Source: Methanomassiliicoccaceae archaeon UBA472 (GTDB taxonomy: Archaea > Thermoplasmatota > Thermoplasmata > Methanomassiliicoccales > UBA472). Taken from it: 64,000 nt of DNA. Position numbers and translations under genes: made by a program. The stretch covers positions 166,982 to 230,981 of the forward strand of contig DAML01000011.1 in NCBI GenBank assembly GCA_002497075.1. Reading direction: 5' to 3'. Shown in pieces: positions 1 through 8,676 of this stretch (positions are counted from its first letter, which is position 1; each line of letters begins with the position of its first letter). Below the pieces are notes generated by a model. It ran no database searches, was not told the DNA's origin, and saw nothing but the letters and a program-made list of their open reading frames with translations.

Positions 1-732
1 TTCACCTATGCCAAGGAAGATAACATACTGTTCAGCATGGACGCCTTCGGGCAGCATTACTGCAGCTCGCAGCGCTTCGACGACCAGGTTGATTTCGGCG
101 TTCTAATGGAGGAGGCGGCGACGTACTATGCGAACATAGTGATGCCGTTCGGGAACCAGGTGAGGAAGGCCTACGAGAAGGTGAAGGACCTGCCCCTGAA
201 AATGCTGGCCACCTCGCACGGGCTGATCTGGAGAACGCATGTCAAGGAGATCGTGGAAGCGTACGTGGAATGGGCCGAGGGTGTGACGGATGAGCGTGTG
301 CTCGTCATCTACGACACCATGTGGGGATCGACGGAAAAAATGGCCGAGGCCATTGCTGAGGGAGTTAGCTCCCAGGACGTCCCGGTGGTGGTAATGCGGC
401 TGACGGACACCGATCGGTCCATGGTCATGCGAGAGGTGCTTCGCTGCAAGGTCATCGTGGTCGGCTCATGCACCATGAACAACGGGATGTTCCCCACTGT
501 CGCTGATATTACGACGTACATAAAGGGGCTGAGACCCAAGGGACGCAAAGGCGCAGTCTTCGGCAGCTACGGCTGGGGCGGAGGAGCCACCAAGGCCATC
601 CGCGAGAACCTGACTGCCGGAGGCATCGAGCTCCCCTACCCGGACCTGGAGATGAAGTTCGCGCCGATGAAGGAAGGCATCGAGAAATGCATCGCCTATG
701 GCGCGGACATCGCGAAAAGCATTAAGAACTGA
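1..732 (+). CDS. Flavodiiron protein (FprA-type oxidase), C-terminal part, 5' end outside window
   Basis: The frame is open from base 1, so the gene begins upstream of the window. The visible part starts inside the metallo-beta-lactamase-like di-iron domain (ILFSMDAFGQH is typical of flavodiiron proteins), carries the late SHGLIWR iron-ligand region, and continues into a flavodoxin domain beginning VLVIYDTMWGSTEKMA, the FMN phosphate loop. Known members reduce O2 (or NO) to water with electrons from F420H2 in methanogens or rubredoxin in bacteria, in the cytoplasm. A desulforedoxin gene follows 30 bp downstream, consistent with oxygen defence. The electron donor cannot be told from sequence; F420H2 is inferred from the likely methanogen host. 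Confidence 0.92.
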   Translation, partial: FTYAKEDNILFSMDAFGQHYCSSQRFDDQVDFGVLMEEAATYYANIVMPFGNQVRKAYEKVKDLPLKMLATSHGLIWRTHVKEIVEAYVEWAEGVTDERVLVIYDTMWGSTEKMAEAIAEGVSSQDVPVVVMRLTDTDRSMVMREVLRCKVIVVGSCTMNNGMFPTVADITTYIKGLRPKGRKGAVFGSYGWGGGATKAIRENLTAGGIELPYPDLEMKFAPMKEGIEKCIAYGADIAKSIKN

Positions 733-761
733 GGGCTGCGTTTTCGAGACAGGTGTAAAAA

Positions 762-881
762 ATGACCAACGTTGACGAGGTTTACGAGTGCGAGATCTGC
801 GGGAACAAGGTCAAGGTCATGGAGGCCGGAAACGGCACGTTGGTGTGCTGCGGGCAGGACATGAACAAGGTCAGCGGCTAG
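762..881 (+). CDS. Stand-alone desulforedoxin (39 aa)
   Basis: A 39-codon ORF starting ATG, with the order CEIC near residue 10, a GNGTLVCC segment near residue 29 and a short tail ending DMNKVSG. The C-x2-C plus adjacent CC pattern is the rubredoxin-like Fe(SCys)4 site of desulforedoxin and of the N-terminal domain of desulfoferrodoxin. The length matches free desulforedoxin (about 37 residues), and no superoxide reductase domain follows. It lies 30 bp after the flavodiiron gene on the same strand and is probably co-transcribed, suggesting a redox partner in O2 or superoxide detoxification. Partner assignment is inference. Confidence 0.88.
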   Translation: MTNVDEVYECEICGNKVKVMEAGNGTLVCCGQDMNKVSG

Positions 882-931
882 GCCGCTGCCCTGCTCATAC
901 CTTTTTTTCTGCTGGGTGCGAAACTAATTAA

Positions 932-1858
932 ATGTGTTGTGTGGTTCGTTCCTCCGTGCTCAGTAAGGCCGACGTGCACGTCCATACTCGTTATTCTGGT
1001 TTTGGCCAATACAAGGCCATAACCTTTCCGGAATCAATTTGCCGTCCGGAGGATGTGGTGGACGAGGCCCGCAAGAAAGGCATCCGGGTGCTGTGCATCA
1101 CCGATCACAATTCGATCCTGGGTGCGCTGCGCGCCCGGGAATACGCCGAACGGTTCTCGGACATCGAGGTCGTCGTGGGAGAGGAGATAACCGCCAATGA
1201 GGGTGAGATAATCGGTCTCTTCCTCAAGGAAGGCATTCCCAAGGGGTTGCCGGTCAGGGAGACCATCGAGCGAGTTCGTGCGCAAGGCGGGCTGGTCATC
1301 GCGCCGCACCCCTTCAGCGCCCATGTGCCCGCGCTCGGCAAGCTGGTTGACGAACTGGACATAGACGGGTTGGAGGTCATGAACGGCGGGCATGTGGACG
1401 GGTACGCCAACCAGGCCGCCAAGAGATACGCCGGAAACGGTAGGTGGGCGGTGCTGGCGGGGAGCGACGCCCACGCCTCGGCGCAGATAGGATGCTGCTA
1501 CACCAGGTTCGAAGGGGAGACCGCGGAGGACTTCCGGAAGGCCGTTCTGGAAAGAACGACCTCCACGGAAGGCGAGGTTTCCACTCTCCAGATGGGCATT
1601 AAATGGACCGTGCAGGTGGTTCTGAAGACCGACCTGCTGATATTCCTGTCCCTGTTCGGGCCTCTGAAGATGGAATACCCTGACGATCCCCTTCTGAACA
1701 AGATCAACATAATGCGCGGGGAGAACAAGCTGCTCGCCCTCATCTCGTCGTCCATCTTCCTGATGCCGCCGATACCCATACTTACTGGCGTGACCGGAAT
1801 GAAGGTCATGCAGAGGCTGAACCGGACCAACAGCTTCCCCGGACCGGACGATCAGTGA
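932..1858 (+). CDS. PHP-domain metal-dependent phosphoesterase
   Basis: The 308-residue product has the PHP motifs in order: DVHVHTRYSG, ITDHNS, GEEITANEGEIIGLF, IAPHPFSAH and GSDAH. These His/Asp/Glu residues usually bind three metals in phosphoesterases of the TrpH/YciV type. No polymerase or histidinol-phosphatase-specific region is attached. After about residue 205 there are two hydrophobic stretches (LLIFLSLFGPL and a later SSIFLMPPIPI region), so the C-terminus may associate with the membrane. The substrate is unknown; small phosphorylated nucleotides are common for the family. GTG codons shortly after the ATG are alternative starts. The 3' end overlaps the convergent flavoprotein gene by 7 bp. 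Confidence 0.8.
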   Translation: MCCVVRSSVLSKADVHVHTRYSGFGQYKAITFPESICRPEDVVDEARKKGIRVLCITDHNSILGALRAREYAERFSDIEVVVGEEITANEGEIIGLFLKEGIPKGLPVRETIERVRAQGGLVIAPHPFSAHVPALGKLVDELDIDGLEVMNGGHVDGYANQAAKRYAGNGRWAVLAGSDAHASAQIGCCYTRFEGETAEDFRKAVLERTTSTEGEVSTLQMGIKWTVQVVLKTDLLIFLSLFGPLKMEYPDDPLLNKINIMRGENKLLALISSSIFLMPPIPILTGVTGMKVMQRLNRTNSFPGPDDQ

Positions 1859-3249
1859 TCGTGCTGATGCTCGTGATCCGGATCTTCTAGCGACCCGAAG
1901 GCCTTCACCACCGCTTCGCTCAGGGCAGGGTGTATGCATTGACTGCGGGCAAGAGGCATGTAGGTCTGATCGCCGGCGTTCATGAGGTATACGATCTGCT
2001 GGACCAGTATCGCGGCGTGAGAACCGACGATGTGCGCCCCGAGGATGCGCCGGCTTCCCTGATCGACGATGACCTTGACCAGCCCCTCCTCCTCGGCCAT
2101 GGCGTATCCCTTGGCGCAGTCGATGTACTCACTGAAGCCGACCAGCAGCTTGTACCCCAGCTTCCGGCATTCCTCCTGGGTGAGTCCGACGCTGCCTACC
2201 TCGGGGTAACAGAACACGGCGTGCGGTACGGCGTGCTCGTCCAGCTCCACGCGCTTGCCGCCGAACATGTTGTACCAGACCAGCTCGGAGTGGTAGTTGG
2301 CGGTGTGGCGGAACATGGTGCGGCCGATGATGTCCCCGATGGCGAATATGCCGGGGACGTTGGTCTCCATGAACTTGTCGACCACGATGTAGTTGTCCTT
2401 GTCCAGGGCGATGCCGGAGTTCTGCGGGCGCAGCCAGTCGGCGTTGCTCTGCACTCCCGTGGCCGCCAGTATCGTCTCGGCCCGGACCTCGCGGACGCTG
2501 CCGTCCGAACGGTCCCGGCAGACCGCCACCTTCTCCCCGTTCTCGACGCGCACGGTCGTAACGTCGGTGTTCACCAGCACGTCCATGTACTCCCTGGACT
2601 TGCGGAGCACGATATCGCTTATCTCTGGCTCTTCGTTCTTCAGGAGCCGAGAGTTCCTTCCGATTATGGTGGTCCGGCATCCGAAGGAGGCGAGGAACAT
2701 CCCAAGCTCGCAGGCCTTGTAACCTCCACCCAAGATCATCATGCTCTTCGGCAGCTCGGTGATCTCGAAGAAGTCCTCGGTGGTGTAGAAGCCTGCGTCA
2801 ATAAGCCCGGGCACATCAGGAACCTTGGTCCTGGTGCCTACAGCTATGATCACCCTGGGCGACGTGATCTGCTCGTTCCCGGCCTGCAGGGTGTTCTTTC
2901 CGGTGAAGTACGCCGTGGTCTGGTAGAGATCGATCCCTTCGTCGTTCTTCACGCTCTCCAGGATGCCGTCCCGGTCCGGGGCGATGAGAGCCCACATCCT
3001 CTTCCGGACGAGCGTATAGTCGGTCCTCTCCACCTTGGCGTGAATGCCCATGCGCTTGGCGTCAGCGATGACCCTCACCAGCTCGGCCGGTGTGACCAGT
3101 ATCTTACTGGGGATGCATCCCCGGTTCAAACATGTCCCGCCCATGGGACCGTTCTCCACCAGGGCGACCTTCATGCCCTTCCGCCTTGCCTTGGATACGA
3201 CGTTCAACCCCGCGCCGGAACCGATGACTATCAGGTCGTACTCCTTCAT
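1852..3249 (-). CDS. Dihydrolipoamide dehydrogenase-like FAD/NAD(P) disulfide oxidoreductase
   Basis: The 465-residue product begins with a Rossmann FAD motif (IVIGSGAGLNV) and has the redox-active GGTCLNRGCIPSK disulfide, a second nucleotide-binding motif (MILGGGYKACELG), the FAIGDI segment and a C-terminal dimerisation region with CIHPALSEAV, close to the HP-T-SE signature of class I disulfide reductases. The family oxidises dihydrolipoamide or other dithiols with NAD(P)+. No 2-oxoacid dehydrogenase or lipoyl gene is nearby, so the disulfide substrate is open. The C-terminus ends in an unusual His-rich tail (DPDHEHQHDH) that could bind metal. It stands alone between convergent and divergent neighbours. 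Confidence 0.85.
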   Translation of the reverse strand: MKEYDLIVIGSGAGLNVVSKARRKGMKVALVENGPMGGTCLNRGCIPSKILVTPAELVRVIADAKRMGIHAKVERTDYTLVRKRMWALIAPDRDGILESVKNDEGIDLYQTTAYFTGKNTLQAGNEQITSPRVIIAVGTRTKVPDVPGLIDAGFYTTEDFFEITELPKSMMILGGGYKACELGMFLASFGCRTTIIGRNSRLLKNEEPEISDIVLRKSREYMDVLVNTDVTTVRVENGEKVAVCRDRSDGSVREVRAETILAATGVQSNADWLRPQNSGIALDKDNYIVVDKFMETNVPGIFAIGDIIGRTMFRHTANYHSELVWYNMFGGKRVELDEHAVPHAVFCYPEVGSVGLTQEECRKLGYKLLVGFSEYIDCAKGYAMAEEEGLVKVIVDQGSRRILGAHIVGSHAAILVQQIVYLMNAGDQTYMPLARSQCIHPALSEAVVKAFGSLEDPDHEHQHDH

Positions 3250-3345
3250 GCTGAATCCTTTCCAACTAGTGAGCTACTGATTTAATATAATGTTCCAGAG
3301 GCGGAACGATTATCTCCGGGAAGCTGCCATTCATTACTGAGCGAA

Positions 3346-3729
3346 ATGACCGAGAGCGAGGATTGCCAATGCAGCGGCCAGGAACTGATGATCTTCTCCT
3401 GTTCCGGAGGATGCAATGTGGGACAGATCGCTAACGCGGCATCCTACCGTCTGGCCACTGGCGGCACCGGAAAGATGGCCTGTCTGGCGGCGGTGGCCGC
3501 AGGCATGCCTGGACCGGTCACCGGCGCCAAGCAGGCCAAAATGGTGCTGGCCGTGGACGGGTGCCCGGTAAAGTGCGCGGCCAAGACCCTGGAGAAGGTG
3601 GGGATAAAACCTACCCACCATGTCCTGATCACCGACCTGGGACTGAAGAAGGTGGACGATCTCCGTCATTCCACTGAGGACGTAGACCGGGCGGTGCGCC
3701 TCTGCCTGGACGCTTTGCCCAGGAACTGA
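3346..3729 (+). CDS. DGC-domain (putative zinc-binding) protein
   Basis: A 127-residue protein with the DGC-family pattern: an early FSCSGGCNVGQIAN motif, a central KMACLAAVAAG stretch and the name-giving VDGCPVKCA segment. The conserved cysteines suggest metal or redox chemistry, but the family has no settled biochemical role. The gene is transcribed alone, divergent from the flavoprotein gene about 100 bp away. It could share a redox or metal theme with that neighbour, whose tail is His-rich; this is only positional inference. Confidence 0.75.
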   Translation: MTESEDCQCSGQELMIFSCSGGCNVGQIANAASYRLATGGTGKMACLAAVAAGMPGPVTGAKQAKMVLAVDGCPVKCAAKTLEKVGIKPTHHVLITDLGLKKVDDLRHSTEDVDRAVRLCLDALPRN

Positions 3730-3851
3730 CCTTTTTGTAAGACCCTATACCCATTTTTCAGTCTTTTTGATTCCGTTCAGAATTTTATGAGTCCAACTAT
3801 ACATTCATACACTTTTCAATCGTAAACCTACTCATTTGTAGCGTATAGAAA

Positions 3852-3861
3852 GTATTTATTA
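3852..3861 (+). promoter_or_regulatory. Possible TATA box for amt-glnK
   Basis: A+T-rich tract gtatttatta about 70-80 bp before amt, inside a 200-bp intergenic region poor in G+C. It would give a leader of roughly 45 nt. The interval also holds other TATA-like words, so the choice is weak. Confidence 0.3.
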
Positions 3862-3932
3862 GTTAATTATCTATTGAAGCGAAGAAGTGACCGATTATAT
3901 GTCGGTTTGATAGGACAAAGAGGATGCAAACG

Positions 3933-5255
3933 ATGAAACATGGAATCGGATCGAAGTTCGCGCTATTCTTGGCGTTAGCCCTGTTGGCGCTTCCCCTAGT
4001 CTCCTCCCCGGTGGCGGCAGCGGACGGAGACGTGGACAGTGGGGACACCGCTTGGCTCATGATCTCTACCGGACTCGTGTTCATAATGACGCCCGCGGTC
4101 GCCTTCTTCTACGGAGGAATGCTGCGCAAGAGCAACTTCCTGTCCATGCTGGGACAGAGCATTCTGATCATAGGCGTGGTGACCATCATATGGGTGGTCT
4201 TCGGTTATTCGCTCACCTTCGGAACGGACAGTGGAGGTTTGATCGGAGGAACCGAGTACCTGATGCTGAACGGAGTTGACCTCGTACCCAACTCTATAGC
4301 GCCTACCGTCCCCCACATCCTGTTCATGATGTATCAGGGGATGTTCGCCATAATCACCGTAGCGCTGATCATCGGCGGAGTGGCGGAACGCATGAAGCTC
4401 AGCTCGCTGATCATTTTCCTGTCTATCTGGACAGCAGCGGTCTACATCCCGGTGGCCCACTGGGTGTGGGGCGGAGGATGGATATATGACCTGGGAGCGC
4501 TCGATTTCGCTGGCGGAACGGTAGTGCACATAACCGCCGGAGTGTCAGTGCTGGCAGCTGCGCTCGTACTGGGAAAGCGCATCAACCAGGCCAGGGGAGG
4601 GCAGGAGGTGCCCCATAACATCCCCATGGTAGTGCTGGGCGGCGCGCTGCTGTGGATAGGCTGGTTCGGCTTCAACGGCGGTAGCGCCCTGGCCGCGAAC
4701 GGGCTGGCGGCGAACGCGTTGGTGGTAACGCACATATCGGCCGCTATGGCCGCCGCGGTGTGGGGACTCATAAGTTGGCTGGATACCGGCCGGGTTAGCG
4801 TGCTGGGTCTGATATCCGGTGGAGTGGCCGGTCTGGTGGCCATAACTCCGGCGGCGGGATTCATCAACCCCACCGGAGCGCTGTTCATCGGACTGGGGGC
4901 GGCGGTGGTATGCTACGGAGGCATACTGCTTCGGAAGCGCCTGGGATTCGATGACGCCCTGGACGTCTGGGGCGTGCACGGTCTGGGCGGAACGTTCGGA
5001 GCGATCGCCACCGGGCTCTTCGCCACCACTGCGGTGAACGCCGCTGGGAAGGACGGACTGCTGTACGGCGGCGGGACTGACCTGCTGATCGCTCAGTTGA
5101 TCTCGGTGGCCGTGGTCTGGGCCTTCGCGTTCGGTGCGACGTACGTGATCCTGAAGGTACTGTCCAAGTTCATGCCCCTGCGCATGACCAAGGATGAGGA
5201 GAAGATAGGCGCGGACATCATCCAGCACGGCGAGAGCGCCTACTATCTGAGGTGA
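3933..5255 (+). CDS. amt: Ammonium transporter Amt
   Basis: About 440 residues with a cleavable-type signal peptide (short basic start, then a Leu/Ala-rich core ending near VAAADGD) and eleven predicted membrane segments of the Amt/Rh fold. The two pore histidines sit in GGTVVHITAG and DVWGVHGLGGT, and family motifs such as FFYGGMLRKSNFLSMLGQS are intact. It conducts ammonium into the cell. ATG 3933 is preferred because an AGAGG Shine-Dalgarno ends 9 nt before it; the in-frame ATG at 3924 abuts the same motif. The PII gene glnK follows with only 5 bp between stop and start, the classic amt-glnK pair in which PII blocks the channel when nitrogen is plentiful. Confidence 0.96.
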   Translation: MKHGIGSKFALFLALALLALPLVSSPVAAADGDVDSGDTAWLMISTGLVFIMTPAVAFFYGGMLRKSNFLSMLGQSILIIGVVTIIWVVFGYSLTFGTDSGGLIGGTEYLMLNGVDLVPNSIAPTVPHILFMMYQGMFAIITVALIIGGVAERMKLSSLIIFLSIWTAAVYIPVAHWVWGGGWIYDLGALDFAGGTVVHITAGVSVLAAALVLGKRINQARGGQEVPHNIPMVVLGGALLWIGWFGFNGGSALAANGLAANALVVTHISAAMAAAVWGLISWLDTGRVSVLGLISGGVAGLVAITPAAGFINPTGALFIGLGAAVVCYGGILLRKRLGFDDALDVWGVHGLGGTFGAIATGLFATTAVNAAGKDGLLYGGGTDLLIAQLISVAVVWAFAFGATYVILKVLSKFMPLRMTKDEEKIGADIIQHGESAYYLR

Positions 5256-5260
5256 AGAAC

Positions 5261-5599
5261 ATGAAGAAGATCGAAGCGATAATCCGCACCGAGACCCTGG
5301 ACTCGGTGAAGTGCGGCCTCGAGAAGTTGGGATTGAACGCCATGACCATAACCGATGTGCTCGGTCGCGGCGAGCAGAAAGGACTGGAGTTCACCCACCG
5401 CGCCGGCAAGTACCGCGTGGACCTGCTCCCCAAGATCAAGATCGAGATAGTGGTCAGGGACGAGGACGCCAGGAAGGTGATCGATGCCATTATTGAGAAG
5501 GCCAGGACCGGAGAGATCGGAGACGGGAAGATTTTCGTCTCCCCGGTAGAGGAGGTGATCAAGATCAGGACCGGTGAGAGCAGCAAGGGCAAGGCCTGA
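5261..5599 (+). CDS. glnK: Nitrogen regulatory protein PII (GlnK)
   Basis: A 112-residue PII protein: MKKIEAIIRTE start, T-loop region GEQKGLEFTHRAGKYRVD retaining the tyrosine position, then LLPKIKIEIVVRDEDA and GEIGDGKIFVSPVEEVIKIRTGE. PII senses ATP/ADP and 2-oxoglutarate and plugs Amt. ATG 5261 is chosen over an in-frame GTG at 5252 because GGTGA at 5251-5255 makes a well-spaced ribosome binding site and the resulting N-terminus matches the family. It is translationally coupled to amt. It should act at the inner face of the membrane on the Amt trimer. Confidence 0.95.
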   Translation: MKKIEAIIRTETLDSVKCGLEKLGLNAMTITDVLGRGEQKGLEFTHRAGKYRVDLLPKIKIEIVVRDEDARKVIDAIIEKARTGEIGDGKIFVSPVEEVIKIRTGESSKGKA

Positions 5600-5651
5600 T
5601 TCTCTCCCAGGACCTCCCCTTTTTATCTTTTTTATTCCCTCATCCTTTTCA

Positions 5652-6341
5652 ATGAACGTAAAAGAGGTCATAGCCCGCCTGGGGTCGATCTCCGACCGCA
5701 CCCGCCTGGAGGGGATGTCCAGGTATGGAATAAAGGTCGATGACGCTTTCGGCGTCAGTATGCCGGAGATGAGGGCTCTGGCCAGGAGCATTGGCAAGGA
5801 CCATCACCTGGCGATGGGGCTCTGGCGTTCCGGCATTCACGAAGCTCGGATAATGGCCAGCCTTCTGGCCGACCCCAAGCTTCTGACCGAGGAACAGGTG
5901 GAGGAGATGGTCAGGGACCTTGATTCCTGGGACGTTTGCGACCAGTGCTGCTCCAATCTCTTCAGCCGTTCACCGATGGCCGTGCGGAAAGCGCTGGAAT
6001 GGTCCGGAAGGCAGGAAGAATTTCAGAAGAGGGCGGGCTTCGCCAACATGGCCGCCCTGGCCGTGCATGGGAAGAAGCTTGAGAACGAGGAATTCGCGCC
6101 CCTACTGGAGGCGGTGGTCAAAGAGAGCTCTGACGACCGCAACTATGTGCGCAAGGCGGTCAACTGGGCCCTGAGGCAGATAGGAAAGAGGGATCTGTAC
6201 TTGAACGGAAAGGCGATCGAAGCCGCGGAAAGGATAATGGCCAAGGGCGACCGGGCATCGAAATGGATAGCCTCGGACGCCCTGAGGGAGCTACGCAGTG
6301 GAGCGGTCCAGGAAAGATTGAAGAGCCGGCAAGGGAGATGA
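5652..6341 (+). CDS. AlkD-family DNA alkylation repair protein
   Basis: 229 residues rich in paired helices, as in HEAT-like AlkD glycosylases. Family segments are visible: RYGIKVDDAFGVSMPEMRALA near the start, DLDSWDVCDQCC in the centre (the Asp-Trp region of the active cleft) and NYVRKAVNWALRQIGKRD towards the end. The family excises N3- and N7-alkylated purines, though some members are only DNA-binding. The start ATG 5652 removes a proline-rich, non-family extension present in the longer open frame. It is followed 9 bp downstream by the UPF0173 hydrolase gene, probably in one transcript. Confidence 0.82.
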   Translation: MNVKEVIARLGSISDRTRLEGMSRYGIKVDDAFGVSMPEMRALARSIGKDHHLAMGLWRSGIHEARIMASLLADPKLLTEEQVEEMVRDLDSWDVCDQCCSNLFSRSPMAVRKALEWSGRQEEFQKRAGFANMAALAVHGKKLENEEFAPLLEAVVKESSDDRNYVRKAVNWALRQIGKRDLYLNGKAIEAAERIMAKGDRASKWIASDALRELRSGAVQERLKSRQGR

Positions 6342-6350
6342 GGTGATATT

Positions 6351-7025
6351 ATGGAAATAGAATACTTGGGCCACTCGGCCTTCGCCATCCGTGACGGGGG
6401 GAAGGAGGTGCTCGTGGACCCTTTCCTGTCGGACAACCCCAAAGCACCTTTGTCGGCGTCAGATGTACGTCCGGACCTTGTCCTGGTCACGCACGCCCAC
6501 CATGACCATCTGGGGGATGCTGTGGACCTCTCCAAGCGCTTCGACTGTCCGGTGCTCTCCGTTTCCGAGATCAATGATCATCTGGAAGAGAGGGGAGCGA
6601 GAGTGTTGCAGGGCAACATCGGCGGTGAGATCCAACTGTCTTTCTGTTGGGTGAAGATGTTCCCGGCGGTTCACTCCTCGTCCTTCGAGGACGGCCGTTA
6701 TGGAGGGGAACCTTGCTCCTTCCTGATCAAGATGGGCGGAAGGACCGTGTTCCATGCCGGGGACACCGCCCTGTTCAATGACCTTTCTCTGGTGGCCGAT
6801 GAGGTCGATATCGACCTGGCGCTACTTCCTGTCGGCGGAACCTACACCATGGGAGCGAAGGAGGCGGTCAAGGCAATGAGGCTCCTGCGAGCGCGCATCA
6901 TGGTCCCTATGCATTACGACACCTGGAAGAGCATCGCGGTCGATCGCCAGGTCTTGGAATTAGCCGTTTCTGGCGAAAGGTTCTCCCTCAAGGTGCTGGC
7001 TCCCGGAGAGCGCCTGGTACTCTGA
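6351..7025 (+). CDS. UPF0173-type metal-dependent hydrolase (metallo-beta-lactamase fold)
   Basis: 224 residues. The start MEIEYLGHSAFAI and the metal motif VTHAHHDHLGDA identify the UPF0173 subgroup of beta-lactamase-fold hydrolases; later metal ligands lie in FHAGDTALF and MVPMHYDTWK. Members bind two metals, and their substrates are mostly unknown. GAGGTGA 8 nt before the ATG is a good ribosome binding site. It is co-directional with the AlkD-like gene, but no functional link is known. Confidence 0.88.
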   Translation: MEIEYLGHSAFAIRDGGKEVLVDPFLSDNPKAPLSASDVRPDLVLVTHAHHDHLGDAVDLSKRFDCPVLSVSEINDHLEERGARVLQGNIGGEIQLSFCWVKMFPAVHSSSFEDGRYGGEPCSFLIKMGGRTVFHAGDTALFNDLSLVADEVDIDLALLPVGGTYTMGAKEAVKAMRLLRARIMVPMHYDTWKSIAVDRQVLELAVSGERFSLKVLAPGERLVL

Positions 7026-7066
7026 GGTAAAAGTTTTATCCTCACGGGGCATGGAGGGATCCGGTC

Positions 7067-8581
7067 ATGCCACGCAGGGGTTTCGGTTGTTGCCTGGTGC
7101 TGCTCGCGGCACTGTTCCTGATATGCATCAGCCCGGCCGCCATGTCCGCCCCTGGCGACGTCTCGGTGTTTCAGGTGAGCGACGAGCTCACTTTGGATGC
7201 CGGCACGAGCGTATCGTTCGAATGGGTCGCCTACAACAACGGGACGGCCCAGCTTCTCGTGATCCCCGAGCTGCTTTCTGGGATCCCCGAACGTATAACC
7301 TGGACCCTGGAGCCGAGCTATGCGGTGATCGAGGGCGGTAATGGCTGCAGCTTCTACCTTAACTTGTCCGCGGGCATCGACATGTATACCGACTTGGTTC
7401 CGCTTGACATCGTTTTCAAGATAACCGACATGATCACCTACGAGTCCAGGGAGGTGGAGCACCAGATGGTTCTGAGGGCCGAATCCCTTTACGGCCACCT
7501 GGACCGGGAGAACCGCATCATGGGGGTGTGGGAGAACTTTCTGCCTTCGCCGCTCGACAATAACTGGGGCGCGTTCGGGCTCAGCATCCTGATCTGGGTC
7601 ATCATCGGGCTAGCGGTCATGAAGGTGGTCGGGCCGACCGTTAATCGCCTTACGCGAAAGACGCAGAGCAAGTGGGATGACATCGCCATCGAAGTGCTCA
7701 AGCTTCCGCTGACCATGCTCATCATTGCTTACGGGGTGATATCCTCGCTGCAGATATTGGCACTGCCGCCCTCCATGGTCGCCGACTTGGAGTTGATCTA
7801 TATGGTCGTCCTCACCATGATCGCCTCCATCGTCGCCTATCGCGTACTGGTGAAGGTCGTGGCCTGCTACGGCAAGGAGAAGTGCGATGATGGCAAGGAC
7901 GATGCCAAGGACATGCTGGTGGACGCTGTTTCACTGATAGGCAAGGTGGTCATTCCCGTGGCCGCCATATTCATCATCGCCGGACTTCTTGGGTTCAATT
8001 TAGGGAACATCATACTGGGAATTGGATTCCTGGGATTGGTGATAGGTTACGCCACTCAGAACACCCTGAGCAACATGTTCGCCGGCATGCAGCTTTTATT
8101 CGACCGTCCCTTCAAGACCGGGGACCGGGTGCCTTTGAGCGACGGGCACACCGCCCAGGTGCTGGATGTCGGCCTGCTCACCACCAGCTTCCTGGACCTG
8201 GACACCAACGAGGAGGTCATCGTCCCTAACGCCCTCATCGAGAGCCAGGTCATAGTAAATATGAACGCTCCTGATCTTAGTTGGAAGTCCAATGTAAAGG
8301 TCAGGGTGCCCTCGGACAAGGACCCCCGGGTGGTCGAGGAGCTCATGATGGAGGCATCTCGCCGTACACTGCAGATACTGCAGGGCGCCCAGGCGCCTGT
8401 GGTCCGAGTATCCGAGGTCAAGGACGGCCGTATGCTTCTTACGATCTTCATTTGGATAGACGATGTGGCGAACCGGCACCTGGCCCGCACGGAATATCGT
8501 AGGAACCTGGTAAGCGTGTTCAAGGAGAACGGCATGGAGTTCGCCGTTCCGCGATCTCAGGTCTGGCTCAACCGCGGATGA
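7067..8581 (+). CDS. MscS-family mechanosensitive ion channel
   Basis: 504 residues: an N-terminal signal peptide (basic start, CCLVLLAALFLICISPAAM), an extracytoplasmic beta-rich domain of about 130 residues (DELTLDAGTSVSFEW onward), then several membrane helices from about residue 165, and the MscS pore and beta domain (GLVIGYATQNTLSNMFAGMQ, LLFDRPFKTGDRV). The channel releases solutes on hypo-osmotic shock. The extra outer domain resembles the Ig-like accessory domains of some archaeal membrane proteins and is not part of the minimal MscS fold. It appears monocistronic. Confidence 0.9.
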   Translation: MPRRGFGCCLVLLAALFLICISPAAMSAPGDVSVFQVSDELTLDAGTSVSFEWVAYNNGTAQLLVIPELLSGIPERITWTLEPSYAVIEGGNGCSFYLNLSAGIDMYTDLVPLDIVFKITDMITYESREVEHQMVLRAESLYGHLDRENRIMGVWENFLPSPLDNNWGAFGLSILIWVIIGLAVMKVVGPTVNRLTRKTQSKWDDIAIEVLKLPLTMLIIAYGVISSLQILALPPSMVADLELIYMVVLTMIASIVAYRVLVKVVACYGKEKCDDGKDDAKDMLVDAVSLIGKVVIPVAAIFIIAGLLGFNLGNIILGIGFLGLVIGYATQNTLSNMFAGMQLLFDRPFKTGDRVPLSDGHTAQVLDVGLLTTSFLDLDTNEEVIVPNALIESQVIVNMNAPDLSWKSNVKVRVPSDKDPRVVEELMMEASRRTLQILQGAQAPVVRVSEVKDGRMLLTIFIWIDDVANRHLARTEYRRNLVSVFKENGMEFAVPRSQVWLNRG

Positions 8582-8676
8582 ACATCCCAAACCCTGCTGG
8601 CCACCATGAACAGGCGCTTAAATGGGAACAGGACCTTGCCGTCCTTTTGAGACGTATAAACCTTCTCGAGCCCTTC

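Noticed and set aside
1930..3285. 451-codon open frame opposite the dihydrolipoamide dehydrogenase-like gene
   Set aside because: The complementary strand encodes an unmistakable flavoprotein; this frame has no motifs and its length is explained by high G+C.
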